Assembly: GCA_963727495.1 (NCBI GenBank)
Contig: CAVSGQ010000015.1
Span: 160,012-224,011 of the forward strand
From: Actinophytocola sp963727495
GTDB lineage: Bacteria; Actinomycetota; Actinomycetes; Mycobacteriales; Pseudonocardiaceae
DNA length: 64,000 nt
Direction: 5' to 3'
The notes under the pieces were generated by a model. That model did not search any database. It saw nothing but the letters and a program-made list of their open reading frames with translations, and had not been told where the DNA came from. Positions 24,865 through 31,868 of this stretch are shown here, one piece after another (within the stretch, counting starts at the first letter, position 1; every line of letters begins with the position of its first letter). The position numbers were made by a program, and so were the translations under genes.

Positions 24865-25776
24865 TCAGGGCAGGCCGGCGTGCGGGACCTCGACCTCGAC
24901 CGCCAGCAGCTCGGCCTCGCGGGCCGCGCGGCGCTCGTGCTCGGCGAAGGACGGCGCGGCGCAGGCGAACAGGGTGCGGCCGTCCGCGCCGCCGAGCATG
25001 CAGGCGAAGACGCCCATCTTGGCGGTGATCTCGTCGAGGATCCGCCCGCCCTCCTGGACGCGGATGAGCCGGGCGTGCAGCGCGTCGGCGACCCAGATGG
25101 CGCCCTCGGCGTCGGCGCAGATGCCGTCCGGGGCGACCTCGAGCTGCCCGACCGCGGCCTCGACGTCGTCGGTGCTCGGCGGCTCGCCGAACCGCGCCCA
25201 CACCCGCCGGTTGGCCAGGGTGCCGTCGTCCGCGATGTCGAAGGCGGTCAGCCGGGCGGCGAAGGTCTCGGCGACCACCAGCACGCCACCGGGCAGGATC
25301 ACCATGCCGTTGGGGAAGCCGAGGTCGTCGGCGACCGTGGTCACGGTGCCGTCCGGGTCGACGCGGGTGAGCGTGGTGTGGCGTAGGGGCGCGCCGCCCA
25401 TCAGGTCGAAGCCGAAGTTGCCCACGTACGCACCGCCCCGCTCGTCCACGACCATGTCGTTGAGCACGGCGGGCACGGCGCCGGAGAGGTCCGCGTGCTC
25501 GGTCAGCCGTCCCGAGTCGTCGCGCACCAGGATGCGGTGATCCCGCATCGAGACGATCAGCGCGCGCCCGTCGGGCAGGAAGCCGAGCCCGGAGGGCTGG
25601 CCGGGCACCTCGGCCATCACCCGGGTGTCGCCGCGGCCGTCGGTCGAGAGGACCTGGTTGGTGTAGAAGTCCGAGACCCACAGCCGCCCGTCCCGCCACC
25701 GCGGGCACTCCAGGTACGACAAACCCTCGAGCACGACCGACATGTCCCGGGTGGAGGGCTGGTGTTCCGTCGCCAT
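24865..25776 (-). CDS. SMP-30/gluconolactonase/LRE-like hydrolase
   Basis: The 303-aa protein is a six-bladed propeller of the SMP-30/gluconolactonase family: VLEGLSYLECPRWRDGRLWV (metal-binding Glu), GQPSGLGFLPDGRALIVSMR, LNDMVVDERGGAYVGNFGFD (Asn and Asp metal ligands), DDLGFPNGMVILPGGVLVVA and VAPDGICADAEGAIWVADAL. These support a calcium- or zinc-dependent lactonase. ATG 25776 has GAGGTGAG upstream. With the LLM enzyme downstream it may open a lactone made by Baeyer-Villiger-type oxidation; this link is inferred. Confidence 0.88.
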   Translation of the reverse strand: MATEHQPSTRDMSVVLEGLSYLECPRWRDGRLWVSDFYTNQVLSTDGRGDTRVMAEVPGQPSGLGFLPDGRALIVSMRDHRILVRDDSGRLTEHADLSGAVPAVLNDMVVDERGGAYVGNFGFDLMGGAPLRHTTLTRVDPDGTVTTVADDLGFPNGMVILPGGVLVVAETFAARLTAFDIADDGTLANRRVWARFGEPPSTDDVEAAVGQLEVAPDGICADAEGAIWVADALHARLIRVQEGGRILDEITAKMGVFACMLGGADGRTLFACAAPSFAEHERRAAREAELLAVEVEVPHAGLP

Positions 25777-25930
25777 TGATCTCACCTCGCCGTATCGGCG
25801 GCTGCGCAGCGAGCGGGGGCCGGCACCGGTGCCACGTGCTCCACCGCGCGCGGGGCCGTGGCGTGCGAACTCGGGACGGCCGTCCCGCTGTCGAGTTGGC
25901 GGACGCTGCTCAAACCGCTTGTCGATGGGT

Positions 25931-25950
25931 GTAACTAAGCGCATAGTTAC
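25931..25950. promoter_or_regulatory. TetR-type operator palindrome
   Basis: GTAACTA (25931-25937) and TAGTTAC (25944-25950) are perfect inverse arms around AGCGCA. The 20-bp site lies between the divergent SMP-30 operon and the TetR gene and fits the size of a TetR-family operator. Confidence 0.75.
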
Positions 25951-26000
25951 CGCAAGCCGGGCCCATGTCAAGATGCGGCCCGGAGGCGGGGGAGGTTCGC

Positions 26001-26681
26001 GTGGTGGCCGGTCGCAACCGCAGTGGTGGCCCCAACAGGGCGGTGGCGGTGCCGGCCGACCTCGCCGTGGGCGGGGCGGCCGACCTGTGGCGCGAGGGCA
26101 CCTCGGAGGCCGTCCGCGCGCTGCTCGTCTCGGCGGTGCTCTGCTTCGGCCGCAAGGGTTTCCACGCGACCACGACCCGCGACATCACCGCCGCGGTCGG
26201 CCTGAGCCCCGGCGCGCTGTACGTGCACTTCCCCTCGAAGGAGGACGTCCTGTTCGAGATCGTCCGGACCGGTCACGAGCGGGCGCTGGAAGCCATGCTG
26301 TCCCAACCGGACGAGGGCGACCCCACCGACTACGTGCGCAGGCTCGTGGCCGGCCACGTCGCCTGGCACGCGCGGCACCACACGGTGGCCCGGGTCTGCC
26401 AGTACGAGCTTGCCGCCCTCGCACCCGAGCACCACGCCGTGGTCCTGGACCTGCGGCAGCGGTTCAGCGCCGTGCTGCGCTCGGCGGTCACCCGGGGCGC
26501 GCGGGCGGGGGCGTTCGACGTACCCGACGTCAACCACGCCGTGCGCGCCATGCTGTCGCTGGGCATCGACCTCGTCCGGTGGTACCGCCTCGACGGCGCC
26601 GACTCACCCGAGGCGCTGGGCGGCTTCTACGCCGACCTCGCCCTGCGGATGATCGGCGCGAACCCCGGCCCGCCGCGATGA
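26001..26681 (+). CDS. TetR-family transcriptional regulator
   Basis: The 226-aa protein has a TetR helix-turn-helix: RALLVSAVLCFGRKGFHATT, TRDITAAVGLSPGALYVHFP, SKEDVLFEIVRTGHERALEA, followed by a helical ligand domain with ARVCQYELAALAPEHHAVVL as in TetR_C_32-like (KstR2-like) proteins. GTG 26001 has GGGGGAGG five bases before it; ATG 25965 is an alternative. It is divergent from the SMP-30/LLM operon across a symmetric site and likely represses it in the absence of an acyl or lactone ligand. Confidence 0.88.
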   Translation: MVAGRNRSGGPNRAVAVPADLAVGGAADLWREGTSEAVRALLVSAVLCFGRKGFHATTTRDITAAVGLSPGALYVHFPSKEDVLFEIVRTGHERALEAMLSQPDEGDPTDYVRRLVAGHVAWHARHHTVARVCQYELAALAPEHHAVVLDLRQRFSAVLRSAVTRGARAGAFDVPDVNHAVRAMLSLGIDLVRWYRLDGADSPEALGGFYADLALRMIGANPGPPR

Positions 26682-26706
26682 GGTGACGGGGTCCACCTCG
26701 ACCCGG

Positions 26707-27006
26707 CTACTTGTGCTGCTGTATCTGGATGAGGTTGCCGCAGGTGTCGTCGAACACCGGTCCCATCTCGGCCGGCTCCTGCGTGAACCGCACGCCGAGC
26801 CGCTCGAGCCGGGCGAACTCGGCCGGCACGTCCAGGTGGTGGAACTTGTAGCGGCCCACCCGGCGGGTGGTGATCAGGCCGGCGCCTTCCAGTACGTCGA
26901 GGTGGTGGGACACGGCTGGCGGGACGAGGTGAGCCCGTGCTTCATGGCCAGCCGTGAGCAGATCTCGAACAGGGTCTGGCCGTCGCGCTCGGTCAGGAGC
27001 GGTCGG
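26707..27006 (-). pseudogene. ArsR HTH fragment fused to VOC C-terminal fragment
   Basis: The stretch starts in mid-gene right after the CDF stop: LLTERDGQTLFEICSRLAMK and HGLTSSRQ, then one frame change, AVSHHLDVLEGAGLITTRRV and GRYKFHHLD, the winged helix of an ArsR repressor. The next residues, VPAEFARLERLGVRFTQEPA and DDTCGNLIQIQQ, are the C-terminal half of a VOC protein. The N-terminus of the repressor, its C-terminus and the N-terminal half of the VOC protein are missing, so a deletion fused two neighbouring genes. The frame change near 26914 corresponds to one missing G (AGGCC read as AGCC). Confidence 0.7.
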
Positions 27007-27007
27007 C

Positions 27008-27733
27008 TCAGCAGCAGTGCTCGCCGCGCCACGCCTCCCGGCCTTCGCGCACCGCGACGGCGGCGATGGCCAGCGCGACGACCGGGTCGGCCCAGGACCA
27101 GCCGAACAGCGAGTTGAGCAGCAGCCCGACCAGGAGGACACCGGAAAGGTAGGTGCACAGCAGGGTCTGCCTGGAGTCGGCAACCGCGCTCGCCGAGCCG
27201 AGCTCGCGTCCCGCGCGCCGCTGCGCGTGGGACAGGACCGGCATCACGAGCAGCGACACCGCGGCCAGCGCGATGCCCACGGTCGAGTGCTCGGCCTGCC
27301 CGGCCCCGAGCAGCGAGCGCACCGACTCGACCGTCACGTAGGCGGCCAGCGCGAAGAACGACACGCCGATCACCTTCAGCGCCGCGCGTTCCCGGGCTTC
27401 GGGGTCGGCGCCGGAGAACTGCCAGGCCACCGCCGTGGCCGAGGCGACCTCGATCACCGAGTCCAGCCCGAACCCGATCAGCGCGGTGGACGACGCGACG
27501 GTGCCGGCGGCGATCGCGACGACCGCCTCGACGACGTTGTAGGTGATCGTCGCGGCCACCAGCAGCCGTATCCGGCGCGACAGGACGACCCGGCGGTCGG
27601 CATCCGGTCCCGGACGCGTGACGGCGGCGCCACCACCGGTGCCGTCACGCTTCGTGTGGCACCCGTCGGCGCAGCCGCCGTCCTCGAACGCCTCGATCAG
27701 CGGCAGCTCACGATGTTCCACGTCGTCGGTCAC
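27008..27733 (-). CDS. Cation transporter, CDF-like, with terminal Cys-Cys
   Basis: The 241-aa protein has about five to six membrane helices: RIRLLVAATITYNVVEAVVA, STALIGFGLDSVIEVASATA (with the CDF-type Asp in helix 2), VIGVSFFALAAYVTVESVRS, VGIALAAVSLLVMPVLSHAQ, TYLSGVLLVGLLLNSLFGWS and ADPVVALAIAAVAVREGREA. The N-terminus has a Cys/His cluster (CADGCH), and the protein ends EHCC. It lacks the cytoplasmic domain of classic CDFs. GTG 27733. It is downstream of arsM and may move arsenic- or metal-related cations; substrate not established. Confidence 0.8.
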   Translation of the reverse strand: MTDDVEHRELPLIEAFEDGGCADGCHTKRDGTGGGAAVTRPGPDADRRVVLSRRIRLLVAATITYNVVEAVVAIAAGTVASSTALIGFGLDSVIEVASATAVAWQFSGADPEARERAALKVIGVSFFALAAYVTVESVRSLLGAGQAEHSTVGIALAAVSLLVMPVLSHAQRRAGRELGSASAVADSRQTLLCTYLSGVLLVGLLLNSLFGWSWADPVVALAIAAVAVREGREAWRGEHCC

Positions 27734-27777
27734 GTCACCGCCTCGTCGGGTCCACGGCCGGCACCAGCGTCCCCCGG

Positions 27778-28557
27778 CTACCCGTCCACGACCGTACCAA
27801 CGGGCCCGGGCTTGGTGGCCCGCACGATGGCGGAGTGCATGCCGTCGCCGACCTGGTGGGTGGGGGTGATGTCGATGCCGGTGAAGCCGGCGGCCGCCAG
27901 GCCCGCGCGGTACTCGGTGAAGCTCAGGGCGCCGGCGATGCAGCCGGCGTAGGAGCCGCGCTCGGCGCGCTGCCGCGGGGTGAGGTCGTCGTCGGCGACG
28001 ACGTCGGACACGCCGATGCGGCCGCCGGGGGCGAGGACGCGGAACGTCTCGGCGAACACCGCGGCCTTGTCGACCGACAGGTTGATCACGCAGTTGGAGA
28101 TCACCACGTCGATCGTGCCGGCGGGCAGCGGGATCGCCTCGATGCTGCCCCTGAGGAACTCGACGTTCGTCACGCCGGCCTTCGCCGCGTTGACGAGTGC
28201 GAGGGCGAGCATCTCGTCGGTCATGTCCAGCCCGTACGCCTTGCCGGCCGGCCCGACCCGGCGCGCGGAGAGCAGCACGTCGATGCCGCCGCCGGAACCG
28301 AGGTCCAGCACGCGCTCGCCCTCCCGCAGCTCGGCCACCGCGGTCGGGTTGCCGCAGCCCAGGGACGCGGCCACCGCCTCCACCGGCAGCGTGTCGCGTT
28401 CGTCGGCGGCGTACAGGGAGGAGCCGAAGCTGTCGTCGACCTCCACTGCCCGCGGTCCGCAACAGTCGTTCGCCGTGGTCCCGTCGCGCACCGCGACCGC
28501 CGCCGCGGCATACCGCGCCCGGACCTCCTCGCGCAGTTCGCCTGCCCGCTCGCTCAT
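27778..28557 (-). CDS. arsM: Arsenite methyltransferase ArsM
   Basis: The 259-aa protein matches ArsM: N-terminal TTANDCCGPRAVEVDD, VAASLGCGNPTAVAELREG with the conserved Cys-68, SAM-binding RVLDLGSGGGIDVLLSARRV, GLDMTDEMLALALVNAAKAG, IDVVISNCVINLSVDKAAVF (Cys-163 region) and GSYAGCIAGALSFTEYRAGL (Cys-212 region). These Cys residues bind As(III) in known ArsM proteins. It converts arsenite stepwise to methylated arsenicals that are volatile or exported. It is divergent from arsR, sharing an ArsR-type site, and is followed 44 bp later by the CDF gene. Confidence 0.93.
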   Translation of the reverse strand: MSERAGELREEVRARYAAAAVAVRDGTTANDCCGPRAVEVDDSFGSSLYAADERDTLPVEAVAASLGCGNPTAVAELREGERVLDLGSGGGIDVLLSARRVGPAGKAYGLDMTDEMLALALVNAAKAGVTNVEFLRGSIEAIPLPAGTIDVVISNCVINLSVDKAAVFAETFRVLAPGGRIGVSDVVADDDLTPRQRAERGSYAGCIAGALSFTEYRAGLAAAGFTGIDITPTHQVGDGMHSAIVRATKPGPVGTVVDG

Positions 28558-28616
28558 CTGGTCACCTTCCCGCGCCCGTCGCCACCATGCGGCCCGATGC
28601 CATGTTGCGCCTTGTT

Positions 28617-28636
28617 TTGAAAGTCGTCAATATAGA
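28617..28636. promoter_or_regulatory. ArsR-type site and -10 element before arsR
   Basis: TTGA-AAGTCG-TCAA (28617-28630) is a short palindrome of the ArsR half-site kind. ATATAGA (28630-28636) directly before the arsR ATG 28640 looks like a -10 element; with no Shine-Dalgarno sequence this suggests a leaderless arsR transcript. Confidence 0.5.
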
Positions 28637-28639
28637 AGC

Positions 28640-29014
28640 ATGTCGAAACAGGCGGTGGTCGCGGAGCCGCGAGCCGTGCCGTGCTGCACGGACCTGACCT
28701 CCGCCCCGCTGGAGGAGGAGCAGGCGGCCGAGTTGGCGGCGGTGTTCAAGGCGCTGGGTGACCCGGTGCGGCTGCGGCTGCTGTCGCTGATCGCCTCGCG
28801 TGCCGGGGGCGAGGTGTGCGTGTGTGAGCTGACCCCGGCGTTCGAGCTGTCCCAGCCGACGATCTCCCACCACCTCAAGCTGTTGCGGCAGGCCGGGTTG
28901 ATCGACTGTGAGCGGCGTGGCACCTGGGTGCACTACTGGCTGCGTCCGGAGACCACCGACCGGCTGGCCGCCGTGCTGACCCGCCCCGCCGGCTCGGGCG
29001 ACGGCGCCCGGTAG
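28640..29014 (+). CDS. arsR: Arsenic-responsive repressor ArsR
   Basis: The 124-aa ArsR/SmtB protein has Cys pairs for As(III) in the N-terminus (AVPCCTDLTSAPLEEE) and in the winged helix (GGEVCVCELTPAFELSQPTI, SHHLKLLRQAGLIDCERRGT). CVCEL is the alpha-3 metalloid site of actinobacterial ArsR proteins (CgArsR type also uses N-terminal Cys). It is divergent from arsM and convergent with arsC. Repression of arsM and of itself through the shared site is likely. Confidence 0.9.
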   Translation: MSKQAVVAEPRAVPCCTDLTSAPLEEEQAAELAAVFKALGDPVRLRLLSLIASRAGGEVCVCELTPAFELSQPTISHHLKLLRQAGLIDCERRGTWVHYWLRPETTDRLAAVLTRPAGSGDGAR

Positions 29015-29066
29015 GGCGGGCGGGCCGGGATCAGCGCCGCCCGGGGACTCCGCGAGCGGCCTCGGC

Positions 29067-29733
29067 TCACCGCGCCGGCACGCCCAGCTCGTCGAGCAGG
29101 CCACGCACCCGGCGCTCGATCTCGTCGCGGACCGGGCGCACGTCCGTCGACGGTCCTGCCCGCCGGGTCGTCCAGGGTCCAGTCCAGGTAGCGCTTGCCG
29201 GGGAACACCGGGCACGCGTCGCCACAGCCCATGGTGATCACCACGTCGGCGGCGTGGACGATCTCGTCGGTCCACGGCTTGGGGAACTCGCGCGAGATGT
29301 CGATGCCCCGCTCGGCCATCGCGGCCACCGCGGACGGGTTGACCTCGAAGCCCGGCTCCGACCCGCCGGACCAGGCCACCGCGCGGTCACCGGCCAGGTG
29401 CTGGAAGAACCCCAGCGCCATCTGCGAGCGGCCCGCGTTGTGCACGCAGAGGAACAGCACGGTCGGCCTGCCGTCCCGGCTGCGGCCCTCCACGCGGGCC
29501 AGCGCGTGCAGGCGCTGCCGGGCGAACCGCTCGGCCAGCAGCGGCAGGAACCGGGGGACGGTGGAGTGCGCGGCGAACTGGTCGTAGCTCGCGTGCAGGA
29601 ACCGCTCGATCGTCTCGGCCCCGAACACACCGTCGAACTCGCCCTGCAGGCGGGTCGCCGCGGTCCGCAGCGCCAGCTGCCGGTCGATGCTCAGGTCCGG
29701 CCGCCGGTGGGCGGGCCGGTCGGTCTCGGTCAT
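29067..29733 (-). CDS. arsC: Arsenate reductase ArsC (LMW-phosphatase type), C-terminal frameshift
   Basis: The protein has the three-helix N-terminal domain of actinobacterial ArsC (QLALRTAATRLQGEFDGVFG, FLHASYDQFAAHSTVPRFLP) and the phosphatase fold with P-loop VLFLCVHNAGRSQMALGFFQ, NPSAVAAMAERGIDISREFP, and redox Cys in TMGCGDACPVFPGKRYLDW. After DDPAGRTVD an extra G near 29143 shifts the frame; without it the ending is VRPVRDEIERRVRGLLDELG and VPAR with stop at 29067. As written, the frame runs on to 28933 with an unrelated tail. Catalytic residues are intact. ATG 29733 overlaps the stop of the upstream fusion gene. Confidence 0.85.
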
Positions 29734-30437
29734 GGCTCTCTTCCCGTGGGATGGACGGCGGGTACCAACCGGTCGACCCGGTCGGCAAGGTCGCGAAACG
29801 CGCGGTCGAAGGCCTCCTGGGTGCCCACCCGCGCCGGGTCCGGCACCGACCAGTGCAACCGGCCGGCGCCGGCATCGCCGGCCTGGTCGTCGCGGAGTCG
29901 CTCGTGCGCGTTGTCGCACACCGCCACCACCAGGTCGTCCTGTCGCAGCAGGTCACCGACGTGCGCGGTGCGCGCCCGCGCCAGTGACAGCCCGTGCGCA
30001 CGGGCCGCCGCGACCGCGAGCGGGTGCACCCGCTGCGCGGGGTGCGTGCCCGCCGACGCCACCGGCACCCGGCTACGCCGCTTCCACAGCGCCGCCGCGA
30101 GCTGCGACCGGGCCGAGTTGTGCGTGCACACGAACACCACCCGCGGCGCGCGCAGCGCACCGGCGGGCGCCGGCGTGGCCAGCGCTTCCGGCCGCAGCCG
30201 CAGGTAGGTGCGCCGGTGGTCTCCCTCGGACCGGGACCGCTCCAGTATTCCGGCCTGCTCGAGCAGCTTCACGTGGTGAGCCACCAGGTTGCTCGGCAGG
30301 CCGAGCTCCCGCCCGAGCTCGCCGGGCGCGGCGTCACCCAGCAGCAGCGTGTCCACGATCGCCAGCCGGGCGGGCTCGCCGAGCGCCGCGTGCACGCGCG
30401 CCCGCTCGACAACCAACGGGGACCACTCAACGTTCAT
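29730..30437 (-). CDS. ArsR-phosphatase fusion (HTH + LMW-PTP/ArsC-like domain)
   Basis: Residues 1-100 are an ArsR winged helix (VHAALGEPARLAIVDTLLLG, LGRELGLPSNLVAHHVKLLE, AGILERSRSEGDHRRTYLRL). Residues 105-235 are a low-molecular-weight phosphatase fold with P-loop VVFVCTHNSARSQLAAALWK, SAGTHPAQRVHPLAV and VVAVCDNAHERL. The C-x5-R loop is intact, but the second resolving Cys pattern of ArsC is not clear. ATG 30437 lies inside a palindrome, so the start region is the operator; no Shine-Dalgarno sequence is seen. Its stop overlaps arsC (ATGA). It may sense and process arsenate or be a regulator only. Confidence 0.87.
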   Translation of the reverse strand: MNVEWSPLVVERARVHAALGEPARLAIVDTLLLGDAAPGELGRELGLPSNLVAHHVKLLEQAGILERSRSEGDHRRTYLRLRPEALATPAPAGALRAPRVVFVCTHNSARSQLAAALWKRRSRVPVASAGTHPAQRVHPLAVAAARAHGLSLARARTAHVGDLLRQDDLVVAVCDNAHERLRDDQAGDAGAGRLHWSVPDPARVGTQEAFDRAFRDLADRVDRLVPAVHPTGREP

Positions 30438-30447
30438 TGACTCAATG
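30435..30447. promoter_or_regulatory. Palindrome CATTGACTCAATG over the start codon
   Basis: This 13-bp perfect palindrome (one central base) matches the ATTGA/TCAAT half-sites of ArsR-family operators and overlaps the ATG of the ArsR-phosphatase gene, suggesting autoregulation at a leaderless or near-leaderless promoter. Confidence 0.65.
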
Positions 30448-30489
30448 ATGGCTGACTGACCTGGCGCGGTCAACCGCGCGACGCGACCG

Positions 30490-31755
30490 TCACCGGTCGG
30501 TGATGGAGAAGTCCGTGACCCGGAAGGTGGCCGGCCTGCCGCCGGTGGACACGATCTCGACGCCGAAGCAGATCTGACCCAGGGTCGACCGCGCGGGCAC
30601 GCGGCCCTTGCCGACGAGGTAGCTCAGGAACGCCCTGAGATCGAGCGTTCCCCGCGCCATCGCGCGGCGCGGGACGAACGCGAGGTACTCGTTGTCGTCC
30701 GTCGCGTACAGGTCCCAGGCCCGGCCGGCGAACGACAGGCCGGAGGCTACCCGGGAACCGGCGGGCGCCTGGCCGCGGTTGTCGGTCCAGATCATGATCT
30801 CGCGGTTGCCCGGCACGCCGTTGAGCCAGATGTCGTAGGCCAGGTCGTAGACACCGACGCGCGGGCCGGTCGCGGCGAACGTCGAGGTGAGCTTCCGGTA
30901 GGAGTCGAGCGGCGGTTCCTTGCCCGTGTCCCAGTCGTGATAGTCCTTGTGGACGTTCGGGTAGGTCTTCACCGCGCCGTCGCCGCGGTCGTCGTCCGCG
31001 GTCGCGGTGACGTACCAGTTGCGGTAGGAGCACGCGGCCAGCCGCTGTGACACGTGGTAGCCGTCGGCGTTCCACATGTTGTTGTGCACGTAGTAGTCGC
31101 CGTCGTCCCATCCGTCGTCGCTGTCGGAGGTGACGAACGCCGGGTCGGCGCAGCCGGCGGCCGGTGGCGGTGTGGTGGTCGGCGCGGGGGCCGGCGCGGC
31201 CGGGCGCACGGACATGTCGTCGAACTGCGACGCACCCCGGCCCGTGCCGGCGAACCGGAACGCGACGCTGGTCGCGCCCGGCGGCGCGGTGACCCTCCGC
31301 GCCTTCTCCGTCCACGTGCGGGTGAGGGTGGTCGCGGCGAGGGAGTCCACGCGAACCTGGTCGCTGCCGGACCGGATCCACACGACGTCCATCCGCACGC
31401 TCGTGGCGCCGCCGCCGGCCCTGGCCCAGACGCCGAAGCGGTAGGTCCGTCCCGAGTGGACCGTGGCCGCGCCCGGCCAGGCCTCCTCGACACCCCAGCT
31501 CGTGTCCCGCGGGTGCACCCGCAGCGAGTACCTCCCGCCGTGCGGCGCGGGCCTGGCGACCCGGGAGACCGCCGCGCCGTACCACGGCGTCATGCCCTCC
31601 AGGCCGGTCTCGAACGTCTTGACCACGCCGGCCGTGGTGACCTGGCGCGTGGGAACCGAGGCGGCGGAGGCGAACAAGCCACCGGTGGACACCGCGAGTG
31701 CGGCACCGGCCGCCAACGCGGCACTCCAGCGACGAACAGGACGTGATCCGGTCAC
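30490..31755 (-). CDS. Secreted two-domain protein, CBM-like + GH12-like
   Basis: The 421-aa protein has a signal peptide (RWSAALAAGAALAVSTGG), a jelly-roll domain at residues 45-180 (VKTFETGLEGMTPWYGAAVS, HGGRYSLRVHPRDTSW, SQFDDMSVRP), a Pro/Thr linker and a GH12-like domain (residues 195-421: NNMWNADGYHVSQRLAACSY, VYDLAYDIWLNGV). The GH12 nucleophile Glu fits REIMIWTDN and the acid/base Glu fits CFGVEIVSTGG. Cellulase or xyloglucanase activity is possible; substrate not established. GTG 31755 has GGGAG upstream. It is a single gene between the arsenic locus and lipid genes. Confidence 0.8.
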   Translation of the reverse strand: MTGSRPVRRWSAALAAGAALAVSTGGLFASAASVPTRQVTTAGVVKTFETGLEGMTPWYGAAVSRVARPAPHGGRYSLRVHPRDTSWGVEEAWPGAATVHSGRTYRFGVWARAGGGATSVRMDVVWIRSGSDQVRVDSLAATTLTRTWTEKARRVTAPPGATSVAFRFAGTGRGASQFDDMSVRPAAPAPAPTTTPPPAAGCADPAFVTSDSDDGWDDGDYYVHNNMWNADGYHVSQRLAACSYRNWYVTATADDDRGDGAVKTYPNVHKDYHDWDTGKEPPLDSYRKLTSTFAATGPRVGVYDLAYDIWLNGVPGNREIMIWTDNRGQAPAGSRVASGLSFAGRAWDLYATDDNEYLAFVPRRAMARGTLDLRAFLSYLVGKGRVPARSTLGQICFGVEIVSTGGRPATFRVTDFSITDR

Positions 31756-31868
31756 AGGTGAACTCCCGAGGCTGGGTTGGGCCTCCGAAATCTCATACCC
31801 GGTCTCCCGCTTCCGCCAGCGCAGGGCGCGCCAACCACCCGATCGTGTGGGCCGGCCGGGCACCGCCC

